Assembly: GCA_035940955.1 (NCBI GenBank)
Contig: DASZEJ010000135.1
Location: 1-43,998 of the forward strand
Reading direction: 5' to 3'
From: CADCVT01 sp035940955
GTDB lineage: Bacteria > Actinomycetota > Thermoleophilia > Solirubrobacterales > Solirubrobacteraceae
DNA length: 43,998 nucleotides
Part shown: positions 15,317 through 22,413 of the stretch, one piece after another
Position numbering within the stretch: position 1 is the first letter of the stretch
Layout: each line of letters starts with the position of its first letter
Position numbers and translations under genes: made by a program
Notes under the pieces: generated by a model
What the model was told of the DNA's origin: nothing
Database searches by the model: none
The model's input: the letters and a program-made list of their open reading frames with translations, nothing else

Positions 15317-16246
15317 GTGATCGAGGTCGAGCGCCTGCGGAAGCTCTACGGCAGCGTCGAGGCCCTGCGCGACGTCAGCTTCGCCGTCGAGCCGGGCACC
15401 GTGTACGCGCTGCTCGGCCCCAACGGCGCCGGCAAGACGACGACGGTCAAGATCCTCACCACGCTCTCGCGCCCGGACGGCGGCAGCGCCCGCGTCGCCG
15501 GGATCGACGTCATGCGCGCGCCGCGCCGGGTCCGCCAGCGGATCGGCGTCGTCGCCCAGCAGGCGGGCACCGACACCGAGGCCACCGGCCGCGAGAACCT
15601 CATGCTGCAGGGCCGGCTGTGCGGGGTGGGCGGCGCCGCCCTGCGCGAGCGCGTCGGCGAGCTGCTCGACGCGTTCGGGCTGGCGGACGCGGCCGACCGG
15701 GCCGCGCGGACGTACTCCGGCGGGATGCGGCGCCGGCTGGAGATCGCCATGGGCATCCTCCACCGCCCCACGATCCTGTTCCTCGACGAGCCGACGGCGG
15801 GGCTCGACCCCGAGGCGCGGCGCCTGGTGTGGCGGGAGGTCGAGCGCCTGCGCGGCGAGGGGCTGACCATCCTGCTGACCACCCACTACCTCGACGAGGC
15901 CGAGCGGCTCGCCACGACGGTCGGCATCGTCGACCGCGGCAGCCTGGTGGCCGAGGGCCACCCCGAGGCGCTCAAGGCCGAGATCGGCAGCGACGTCATC
16001 ACGGTCGAGCTGATGGACGGCGACGCGCAGCACGCGCTGCGCGCGCTCACCGGCTACGACGCCGAGATCGCGGGCGAGGGCCGGGTCCGGGCGCGCGTGC
16101 CCGACGCCGGGCGGGCCGTGCCCGCCGTGGTCGCCACGCTGGCCGAGGCCGACTGCGCGCCGCTGTCGGTCACCGTCACCCGGCCGTCGCTCGACGACGT
16201 CTTCGTCAAGCACGCCGGCCGGGCGTTCGACGGGGGCGCCGGCTGA
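15317..16246 (+). CDS. ABC exporter ATP-binding protein, DrrA family
   Basis: This is the ATPase of a two-gene efflux-type ABC system. The 309-residue protein has Walker A LLGPNGAGKTTTVKIL, Q-loop VVAQQAGTD, signature YSGGMRRRLEIAMG, Walker B ILFLDEPTAGLDP and the switch LLTTHYLDEAERL. Its C-terminal 90 residues match the extra domain of DrrA-type proteins and end RPSLDDVFVKHAGR, the usual daunorubicin-resistance subfamily ending. The GTG start gives VIEVERLRKLYG, the normal family start. Its stop overlaps the permease start (TGATG). The substrate is unknown; a drug, lipid or small-molecule exporter are all possible. Confidence 0.92.
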   Translation: MIEVERLRKLYGSVEALRDVSFAVEPGTVYALLGPNGAGKTTTVKILTTLSRPDGGSARVAGIDVMRAPRRVRQRIGVVAQQAGTDTEATGRENLMLQGRLCGVGGAALRERVGELLDAFGLADAADRAARTYSGGMRRRLEIAMGILHRPTILFLDEPTAGLDPEARRLVWREVERLRGEGLTILLTTHYLDEAERLATTVGIVDRGSLVAEGHPEALKAEIGSDVITVELMDGDAQHALRALTGYDAEIAGEGRVRARVPDAGRAVPAVVATLAEADCAPLSVTVTRPSLDDVFVKHAGRAFDGGAG

Positions 16247-17034
16247 TGGGCGTCAGCGTGAGGGCCGGCCTGGCGCACGTCTGGTTCCTCGGCGTGCGCC
16301 GGTTCCCGGCGCTGATCCGCCAGCCGCTGTGGATCCCGCTCTCGCTGGCCCAGCCGCTCGCCTACCTGCTGCTGTACAGCGCCGTCTTCCGCGAGATCGC
16401 GAACATCCCCGGCTTCGAAGGCGACTCGTACGCGACCTACCTGGCCCCCGGCATCGTCATCATCGCGTCGCTGTTCTCGGGCGGCTGGGCGGGGATGAAC
16501 ATGGTGTACGACCTCGACTCGGGCGTCGTCGACCGCTTCCTCGTGACCCCCGTGACCCGGACGGCAGTCATCGGCGGCCGGCTGGTCGAGGAGTCGATCC
16601 TCGCGGCGATCAAGGGGATCGGGCTCGCCGGGGTGGGCGTCGCGATCGGGGCGACCCTGCACGGCGGGCTGCTCGGCCTCACGATCCTCGTGCTGTGCGC
16701 CGTCGTGCTGTGCGCGGCGTTCGCGGCGCTGTCGATCGCGGTCGCCCTGACCGTGCGCCGCGCCGACTCGGTGGTGGCGATGACCCAGCTGCTGCTGCTC
16801 CCGCTGACGTTCGCCTCCACGACGTTCATGCAGCGCGACCTGATGCCCGGGTGGGCCCAGACGGTCTCGCGCCTGAACCCCGTCGACTGGGCGGTGGTCG
16901 CCGGGCGCGGCGTCGTCGCGCAGGACCAGGACTGGGGCTCCGTGCTGGCCCACAGCGGGTACCTGCTGGCGTTCTTCGCCGTGTCGATCGCGCTCGCGGC
17001 GCAGGCGTTCCGGGTGTACCGGCGCTCGGTGTGA
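16246..17034 (+). CDS. ABC-2 type exporter permease, DrrB family
   Basis: This is the membrane partner of the preceding ATPase. The 262-residue protein has six hydrophobic helices, an N-terminal cytoplasmic stretch with IRQPLWIPLSLAQPLAYLLLY, and the conserved ABC-2 region GVVDRFLVTPVTRTAVIGGRLVEE. Near the C-terminus are TFASTTFMQRDLMPGWAQ and RLNPVDWAVVAGRG, both typical of DrrB-like permeases. ATG 16246 shares its A with the stop of the ATPase gene, so translation is probably coupled. The next gene, a lipoprotein, begins in its stop codon (GTGA) and may belong to the same system. Confidence 0.9.
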   Translation: MGVSVRAGLAHVWFLGVRRFPALIRQPLWIPLSLAQPLAYLLLYSAVFREIANIPGFEGDSYATYLAPGIVIIASLFSGGWAGMNMVYDLDSGVVDRFLVTPVTRTAVIGGRLVEESILAAIKGIGLAGVGVAIGATLHGGLLGLTILVLCAVVLCAAFAALSIAVALTVRRADSVVAMTQLLLLPLTFASTTFMQRDLMPGWAQTVSRLNPVDWAVVAGRGVVAQDQDWGSVLAHSGYLLAFFAVSIALAAQAFRVYRRSV

Positions 17035-17612
17035 CGCGGGGGCGCGCGGGGGCCGGGGGCCGGCGCCTCGCGCTCGCGCTCGCGCTGCTGGCCCTGACGA
17101 CCGCCGGCTGCGGCGGCGGATCGCCGGCGCCCGACCGCCCCGCCGCACCCGCCGCACACCCGCGCGCGGACCCGAGCGTCGAGCGGGCGCTGCAGGATCC
17201 CGCCGTGGCGCGGCGCCTGGACCGCTGCCCGGTGACGGCCCCGAACCACAGCGTCCCGCCCGGCGAGAGCCCGCCGCCCGGCCAGCCTCCCACGCGCTAC
17301 TACGGCCGCGGCGGCCTCTGGACCGTCGTGCCCGCGCGGGGCGTGGTGGTCGGCGATCAGGAGCCGGACGGCGCGCTGTCGATGAAGTTCCCGTGGTGGA
17401 GGGGCGTCCGCGGCAGGCTGACGATCACCGGGCGCAGGCTCGACGGGCGCGCCGCGCCGCTCCGCGCTCACATCCCGCGCGGCTACGGGCCGATCGGCTT
17501 CCAGGCGACGGCCCTCGTCTTCCCGGCGCCGGGCTGCTGGGAGGTGACCGGCCGCGCCGGGAGCGCGAGGATGACCTTCGTCGCGCTCGTCGTGCGGGCG
17601 CGCCCCCAGTGA
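17031..17612 (+). CDS. Putative lipoprotein of unknown function
   Basis: The 193-residue protein has a basic start, a hydrophobic stretch and a lipobox (LTTAGC, Cys about residue 27), so it is probably anchored outside the membrane. A Pro/Ala-rich linker follows. The folded part contains TRYYGRGGLWTVV, SMKFPWWRGVRG, GYGPIGFQATALVFPAPGCWEV and ends in a hydrophobic strand-rich segment that looks like a small beta-sandwich. I do not recognise a named family or function. GTG 17031 overlaps the DrrB-like stop (GTGA), which suggests the three genes are one operon. The stop faces the copA stop 16 nt away. Confidence 0.75.
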   Translation: MTRGRAGAGGRRLALALALLALTTAGCGGGSPAPDRPAAPAAHPRADPSVERALQDPAVARRLDRCPVTAPNHSVPPGESPPPGQPPTRYYGRGGLWTVVPARGVVVGDQEPDGALSMKFPWWRGVRGRLTITGRRLDGRAAPLRAHIPRGYGPIGFQATALVFPAPGCWEVTGRAGSARMTFVALVVRARPQ

Positions 17613-17628
17613 CGCGCCGCGGCTCGGC

Positions 17629-19842
17629 TCACGCCTCGTGCAGCGAGGCGAAGCGCCGCAGCCGCAGCGCGTTGGCGACGACCGAGACGCTGGAGAGCGC
17701 CATCGCCGCGCCGGCGAGGACGGGGTTGAGCAGGCCCGCCGCGGCGAGCGGCAGCGCGGCGACGTTGTAGCCGAACGCCCAGCCGAGGTTCTGCTTGATC
17801 GTCCGCAGCGTGCTGCGCGACAGGCGGATCGCGTCGGCGGCGGCGCGCAGGTCGCCGCTCACGAGCGTCAGGTCGGAGGCCTCGATCGCCACGTCGGTGC
17901 CGGTGCCGATCGCCAGGCCGAGGTCGGCCTGGGCGAGCGCGGGGGCGTCGTTGACGCCGTCGCCGACCATCGCGACGACGCGGCCCTCGGCCTGCAGGCG
18001 CCGCACGACCTCCGCCTTCTCGGCCGGCAGCACCTCGGCGATCACCTCGTCGATCCCGACCTCGGCGGCCACCGCGCGGGCGGTCGCCGCGTTGTCGCCG
18101 GTGAGGAGGACGGGCGTCAGCCCGAGCCGCTTCAGCGCTGCGACGGCCTCGGCGGACGCCGGCTTGACCGTGTCGGCGACGGACAGGACGCCGCGCACCT
18201 CGCCGTCCCACGCGACGAGCACCGCGGTGCGGCCCTGCGCCTCCGCGGCGCGGCGCGCGGCGTCGAGGCCCTCCGGCACGCGCAGGCCGCGCTCCGCCAT
18301 CAGCGAGGGGCGGCCGACCTGCACGCCGCGGCCCTCGACGACCCCCTCGACGCCGAGGCCCTCGCGGCTCGCGAACCCGTCGACCGCCGGCAGCGCGCCG
18401 AGCCGCTCGCGCGCGGCGCGGGCGATCGCCTGGGCGATCGGGTGCTCGGAGGCGTCCTCGACCGCGCCGGCGAGCCGCAGCGCGTCCTCGTGCCCGGCGA
18501 CGTCCACGACGCTCATCCGGCCCGTCGTGACGGTGCCCGTCTTGTCGAGCACGACCGTGTCGACCCGGCGCGTGGACTCGAGCACCTCCGGGCCCTTGAT
18601 GAGCACGCCGAGCTGCGCGCCGCGGCCGGTCCCGACGAGCAGCGCGGTGGGCGTGGCCAGCCCGAGGGCGCACGGGCAGGCGATGATGAGCACGGCGACG
18701 GCGGCGCTGAACGCGAGGTTCGCGCCCTCGCCGGCCGCGAGCCAGTACGCCAGCGTCGCGAGCGACAGCGCGATGACGACCGGCACGAAGACGCCGGACA
18801 CGCGGTCGACGAGCCGCTGGACCGGCGCCTTGCCGGACTGCGCGTCGGTCACCAGCCGCGCGATCTGCGCGAGCGCGGTGTCGGCGCCGACCCTCGTCGC
18901 GCGGACGACGAGCCGCCCGCCCGCGTTGACGGTGGCGCCGGCGACCGTGTCGCCGGGGCCCTTCTCCACGGGCACGGACTCGCCGGTCAGCAGCGACTGG
19001 TCGACCGCCGAGCGGCCCTCCTCCACGATCCCGTCGGTCGCGACCTTCTCGCCGGGGCGGACGAGGAACCGGTCGCCGACCCGCAGCTGCTCGACGGGCA
19101 CGCGGCGCTCGGCGCCGGCGCCGTCGAGCACCGCGACGTCCTTGGCGCCCAGCTCGAGCAGCGCGGTCAGCGCGGCGCCGGCGCGGCGCTTGGCGCGCGC
19201 CTCGAAGTACCGCCCGGCGAGGATGAAGACGGTGACGATGGCGCCCACCTCGAGGTAGACGTGGTCCTCCGCGCCCGCCTCGGGGATCAGGTCGAACGCC
19301 ATCCGCATCCCCGGCATGCCGGCGTCGCCGAGGAACAGCGCGTACAGCGACCACAGCCACGCCGCGAGGACGCCGACCGAGATCAGCGTGTCCATCGTCG
19401 CGGCGCCGTGCCTGAGGTTGGCCCACGCGGCGCGGTGGAACGGCCAGGCGCCCCACAGGATCACGGGCGTGGCGAGCTGCAGCACGAGCCACTGCCAATT
19501 GTCGAACTGCAGCGCCGGCACCATCGAGAGCGCGAACGCGGGGACGCCGAGCGCGGCGGAGACGACCAGGCGCCGGCGCAGCGGCGCGGTCTCGTCGGGC
19601 TCCTCCGCGGCCGGGAGCACCTCCGGCTCGGCGCGCGGCAGCACCGCCTGGTAGCCGGCCGCCTCGACCGCCTCCACGAGCCGCTCCGGCGCGACGGTCG
19701 CGGGGTCGAAGTCGACCGTCGCCCGCTCGGTCGCGTAGTTGACCGACGCGCTGACGCCGTCGAGCCTGTTCAGCTTCCGCTCGATCCGGTTCGCGCACGA
19801 CGCGCACGTCATGCCCGAGATCGGCAGCTCGACGTGGCTCAC
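17629..19842 (-). CDS. copA: Copper-translocating P1B-type ATPase
   Basis: CopA exports Cu(I) across the cytoplasmic membrane using ATP. The 737-residue protein has one N-terminal heavy-metal domain with ISGMTCASCANRIE, then eight hydrophobic helices with the metal site CPC (VLIIACPCALGLATP). It also has the actuator TGES (QSLLTGESVPVEKG), the phosphorylation site DKTGT, the SEHP loop (EDASEHPIAQAI), TGDN, and MVGDGVNDAPAL. C-terminal to these are the N and S-S residues of Cu(I) pumps (YNVAALPLAAAGLLNP, SSVSVVANALRL). GTG 19842 overlaps the copZ stop (GTGA). A much longer frame exists upstream but would read through copZ, so I reject it. Cu specificity follows from CPC plus these C-terminal motifs. 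Confidence 0.96.
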   Translation of the reverse strand: MSHVELPISGMTCASCANRIERKLNRLDGVSASVNYATERATVDFDPATVAPERLVEAVEAAGYQAVLPRAEPEVLPAAEEPDETAPLRRRLVVSAALGVPAFALSMVPALQFDNWQWLVLQLATPVILWGAWPFHRAAWANLRHGAATMDTLISVGVLAAWLWSLYALFLGDAGMPGMRMAFDLIPEAGAEDHVYLEVGAIVTVFILAGRYFEARAKRRAGAALTALLELGAKDVAVLDGAGAERRVPVEQLRVGDRFLVRPGEKVATDGIVEEGRSAVDQSLLTGESVPVEKGPGDTVAGATVNAGGRLVVRATRVGADTALAQIARLVTDAQSGKAPVQRLVDRVSGVFVPVVIALSLATLAYWLAAGEGANLAFSAAVAVLIIACPCALGLATPTALLVGTGRGAQLGVLIKGPEVLESTRRVDTVVLDKTGTVTTGRMSVVDVAGHEDALRLAGAVEDASEHPIAQAIARAARERLGALPAVDGFASREGLGVEGVVEGRGVQVGRPSLMAERGLRVPEGLDAARRAAEAQGRTAVLVAWDGEVRGVLSVADTVKPASAEAVAALKRLGLTPVLLTGDNAATARAVAAEVGIDEVIAEVLPAEKAEVVRRLQAEGRVVAMVGDGVNDAPALAQADLGLAIGTGTDVAIEASDLTLVSGDLRAAADAIRLSRSTLRTIKQNLGWAFGYNVAALPLAAAGLLNPVLAGAAMALSSVSVVANALRLRRFASLHEA

Positions 19843-20036
19843 CCGGCCACCTCGTACCCGGCCTCCTCGACGGCGTCCCTCACGGCGGCGTCGGTGAAGC
19901 CCTCGCCCGAGACGGTCAGGCGCCCAGACGCCAGGTCGACGTCGACCGCGGTGACGCCGCTCACCTCCGCGACCTCCTCGCGAACGGACGCGACGCAGTG
20001 GTTGCAGGTCATGCCGGCGACGGTGTAGGTGCGCAT
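19839..20036 (-). CDS. copZ: Copper chaperone CopZ
   Basis: The 65-residue protein is a single ferredoxin-like heavy-metal domain with the metal-binding motif MTCNHC at residues 9-14. It ends in the usual AVEEAGYEV segment. It carries Cu(I) to CopA, whose gene starts inside its stop codon. ATG 20036 lies 10 nt after a TATAGT -10 element, so the leader is only a few bases. A CsoR-like operator overlaps that promoter, so copper-induced derepression is likely. Confidence 0.95.
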   Translation of the reverse strand: MRTYTVAGMTCNHCVASVREEVAEVSGVTAVDVDLASGRLTVSGEGFTDAAVRDAVEEAGYEVAG

Positions 20037-20046
20037 GGTGCTCCGG

Positions 20047-20052
20047 ACTATA
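20047..20052 (-). promoter_or_regulatory. copZ: -10 element of the copZA promoter
   Basis: TATAGT on the minus strand, five of six bases matching TATAAT, ends 10 nt before the copZ ATG. A -35 box is not obvious; TGGTGA lies 17 nt upstream. The element overlaps the ATACC-N7-GGTAT dyad. Confidence 0.6.
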
Positions 20053-20066
20053 CCGGGTGGGGGTAT
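20050..20066. promoter_or_regulatory. Probable CsoR operator (ATACC-N7-GGTAT)
   Basis: A perfect 5-bp dyad, ATACC and GGTAT separated by a G-rich 7-nt centre, overlaps the copZ -10 element. Known CsoR sites are GC-rich centres flanked by TACC and GGTA arms at copZA promoters, so position and sequence both fit. No csoR gene is visible in the window, so the regulator would be encoded elsewhere. Assignment is inference from motif and context. Confidence 0.6.
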
Positions 20067-20131
20067 CTTTCACCAGCGCCCGGGTGTTACCGTGGCTCGC
20101 CCGCCGACAGACCCGATCCGAGGAGGCCCGC

Positions 20132-20605
20132 TTGACGACCGACGTGACGCCGCAGAGGACGATCTCCGGCATCGACGAGCTCGAGACGCTCGCCGGGCAG
20201 GAGCTGGGGGTGTCGAGCTGGGTGACGGTCGACCAGGAGATGATCGACCGCTTCGCCGAGGTCACCGGCGACCACCAGTGGATCCACGTCGACGTCGAGC
20301 GGTGCCGGAACGAGTCGCCGTTCGGGACGACGATCGCGCACGGCTACCTGGTCCTCTCGCTCGGGCCGCGCCTGTGCTACGAGGTCTTCACCGTCGAGGG
20401 CGTGACGATGGGCGTCAACTACGGCAGCGACCGGGTGCGGTTCATCGCGCCGCTGACCTCGGGCAGCCGCGTGCGCGCGCGGGTGCACGCGGAGTCGGTC
20501 GAGCGCCGGGACGCCGGAGTGCTCGCGAAGTTCAAGGTGACGTTCGAGAGCGAGGGCGGCGAGAAGCCGGTCGCCGTCGCCGAGATCCTGTCGCGGCTGT
20601 ACTGA
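20132..20605 (+). CDS. MaoC-like (R)-specific hydratase / hot-dog dehydratase
   Basis: The 157-residue protein is a single hot-dog domain of the MaoC/(R)-enoyl-CoA hydratase type. The active-site block FAEVTGDHQWIHVDVERC has the catalytic Asp and His in order, followed by SPFGTTIAHGYLVLSL, the helix and strand that close the site. The C-terminal MGVNYGSDRVRFIAPLTSGSRVR matches the family. TTG 20132 is chosen because AGGAGG (20121-20126) lies 5 nt upstream; upstream codons in the same frame overlap the copper operator region. The substrate is probably an acyl-CoA, but no fatty-acid or PHA gene is nearby. A TACCGT at 20088-20093 could be its -10 element. Confidence 0.88.
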   Translation: MTTDVTPQRTISGIDELETLAGQELGVSSWVTVDQEMIDRFAEVTGDHQWIHVDVERCRNESPFGTTIAHGYLVLSLGPRLCYEVFTVEGVTMGVNYGSDRVRFIAPLTSGSRVRARVHAESVERRDAGVLAKFKVTFESEGGEKPVAVAEILSRLY

Positions 20606-20617
20606 GGGGAGCGTCCG

Positions 20618-20641
20618 CGCGCCGCGTCACGGTGCGGCGCG
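20618..20641. terminator. Hairpin between convergent maoC-like and aldo/keto reductase genes
   Basis: An 8-bp perfect stem (CGCGCCGC with GCGGCGCG) has an 8-nt loop. It lies in the 42-nt gap between two converging stop codons, so it could end transcripts from both sides. There is no T-run, as usual in this genome. Confidence 0.5.
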
Positions 20642-20647
20642 GCGCCG

Positions 20648-21496
20648 CTAGCCCAGCCGCGCGAGCTCGGACGGCGTGAGGTCGAGGTCGGCCGCCGCGG
20701 CGGAGTCCCGGACGGTCTCCGGCCGCCTCGCGCCGGGGATCGGGATCACCGCCGGCGACCTGGCGAGCAGCCACGCCAGGCAGACGCGCTGCGGCGAGAC
20801 GCCGCGCTCGGCGGCGACCTGTGCGAACGCCGCGTGCTCGTCGCCCAGCCGCGACGCCGACGACGTCCCGCCGAGCGGGCTCCACGCGAGGAACGCGAGC
20901 CCGAGCTCCTCGCACAGCCGCACCTCCGGCTCGCTCGACCGGAAGCCCGGCGACAGCTCGTTCTGCACCGCGACGAACGCGTCGCCGACGATCTCGCGCG
21001 CGAGGCGGATCTGGGCCGGGTCGGCGTTCGACACGCCGACCATGCGGACGACGCCGCGGCGCGCCAGCTCGGCGAGCGCCCCGAGCGACTCCGCGTACGG
21101 CACGTCCGGGTCGGGGCGGTGGTACTGGTAGAGGTCGATCGCGTCGCGGCCGAGGCGGCGCAGGCTCGCCTCGGCGGCGCGCGTCAGGTGCTCCGGCCGC
21201 CCGTCCAGCGCCCAGCCGCCGTCCGCCGTCCGCGTGTGGCCGCCCTTGGTCGCGACCACCACGTCCTCCGCGCCGAGCCGCCGCAGCAGCCGCGCCAGGA
21301 GCGCCTCGCCGTGCCCGACGTCGTCCGGCCCGAGGCCGTAGGCGTCCGCGGTGTCGATCAACGTCACGCCCGCCTCGACCGCGGCACGGACGGTCGCGAG
21401 CGCCTGCTCCTCGTCCGGCCGCCCGCCGGCCGACAGCGGCATCGCGCCGTACCCGATCGCCCCGACCCGCGCCGTGCCGATGCTGCGCTGCCTCAC
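20648..21496 (-). CDS. Aldo/keto reductase
   Basis: The 282-residue protein is an NADPH-dependent oxidoreductase with a TIM barrel. The tetrad residues are visible: Asp and Tyr in IDTADAYG, Lys in VVATKGGHT and His in YQYHRPDPD. MVGVSNADPAQI and the C-terminal PIPGARRPETVRDSAAAADLDL complete the cofactor site. GTG 21496 is preferred because AGGAG lies about 8 nt upstream. An upstream frame extension to 21568 is Ala-rich and unlike the family. The natural substrate cannot be told. It is a stand-alone gene, 32 nt downstream of the RTX gene stop. Confidence 0.92.
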   Translation of the reverse strand: MRQRSIGTARVGAIGYGAMPLSAGGRPDEEQALATVRAAVEAGVTLIDTADAYGLGPDDVGHGEALLARLLRRLGAEDVVVATKGGHTRTADGGWALDGRPEHLTRAAEASLRRLGRDAIDLYQYHRPDPDVPYAESLGALAELARRGVVRMVGVSNADPAQIRLAREIVGDAFVAVQNELSPGFRSSEPEVRLCEELGLAFLAWSPLGGTSSASRLGDEHAAFAQVAAERGVSPQRVCLAWLLARSPAVIPIPGARRPETVRDSAAAADLDLTPSELARLG

Positions 21497-21528
21497 GGGC
21501 GCTGCTCCTACCCGCCCGCGAGCCGGCC

Positions 21529-22413
21529 CTACGGCCGCACCAGCCGCAGCCGGAACACGCGCTCGCACCTGCGCAGCCGGTCGCGGCCGTCGGCCCTGAC
21601 CGTGTCGCGGCCGGGGCCGCAGTCGATCCGCTCGACGCTCCCGTTGGCGGCGTCGACCACGTCGTTGCCCGAGCCGCCCGAGTAGCGGTTGCGTCCGTCG
21701 CCGCCGTCGAGGTTGTCGTTGCCGGGGCCGCCGGACAGGCGGTCGCCGTCGAGGTCGCCGGAGAGGCGGTCGCTGCCGGCGCCGCCCGCCAGCACGTCGG
21801 GGCCGTCGCCGCCGGAGAGCCGGTCGGCGTCGGGGCCGCCCTCGAGCCGGTCGGTCCCCAGCCCGCCCTCGAGGAAGTCGACGCCTGCGCCGCCCGCGAG
21901 CCGGTCGGCGCCGCGCCCGCCGTTGACGTCGTCCGGCCCGTCGCCGCCGTCGAGCACGTCGTCGCCCAGCGCCCCCGCCAGGAAGTCGAAGCCGGCGCCG
22001 CCGAAGATGCGGTCGCCGCCGCTGCCGCCGCTCAGGTCGTCCGGGCCGCCCTCGCCGAACAGCGTGTCGGCCTCCGACCCGCCCTCGACCTCGTCGAACC
22101 CGCCGCCGCCGCGGACGCAGTCCGCGCCCTGCAGGCCGTTGACGACGTCGTCGCCCTCGCCGGCCAGGATGCGGTCGCCCTGCGGCGTCCCGTTGAGCGT
22201 GTCGTCCCCCGCGGTGCCGGCGATCGGCGGCTGCGCCTCGTTGGGGCAGGGCGGCGCGGCGTCCTGCGCGCCGGCGGGCGCGAGGAGCGCGAGCGGGACG
22301 AGCGCCGCGGTCGCGGCCCCGGCGAGCAGCCCCCGGCGCAGCCCGCCGCGCGCGAGGGCGCCCCCGACCCGCCGCCCCGCCGCGCGGAGCGGACCGCGCG
22401 TCGCCCGCCTCAC
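21529..22413 (-). CDS. Secreted RTX (haemolysin-type calcium-binding) repeat protein
   Basis: The 294-residue protein has an Arg-rich N-terminus, a hydrophobic signal segment ending LLAPAGAQDA, and then a long run of nonapeptide repeats of the form G-G-x-G-x-D-x-L/F-x (about residues 70-250). Such repeats fold into a beta-roll that binds Ca2+ outside the cell. The end, RIDCGPGRDTVRADGRDRLRRCERV, carries a Cys pair and is a recurrent ending in actinobacterial proteins of this kind. No enzymatic domain is visible. GTG 22413 overlaps the stop of the large upstream hydrolase (GTGA). The two may be made in fixed ratio and could act together at the cell surface. Confidence 0.88.
   Translation of the reverse strand: MRRATRGPLRAAGRRVGGALARGGLRRGLLAGAATAALVPLALLAPAGAQDAAPPCPNEAQPPIAGTAGDDTLNGTPQGDRILAGEGDDVVNGLQGADCVRGGGGFDEVEGGSEADTLFGEGGPDDLSGGSGGDRIFGGAGFDFLAGALGDDVLDGGDGPDDVNGGRGADRLAGGAGVDFLEGGLGTDRLEGGPDADRLSGGDGPDVLAGGAGSDRLSGDLDGDRLSGGPGNDNLDGGDGRNRYSGGSGNDVVDAANGSVERIDCGPGRDTVRADGRDRLRRCERVFRLRLVRP

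Noticed and set aside
17629..20265. Long minus-strand frame extending copA upstream to 20265
   Set aside because: It would read through copZ and its promoter in another frame. The MTCASC domain right after GTG 19842 and the GTGA overlap with copZ mark the real start.
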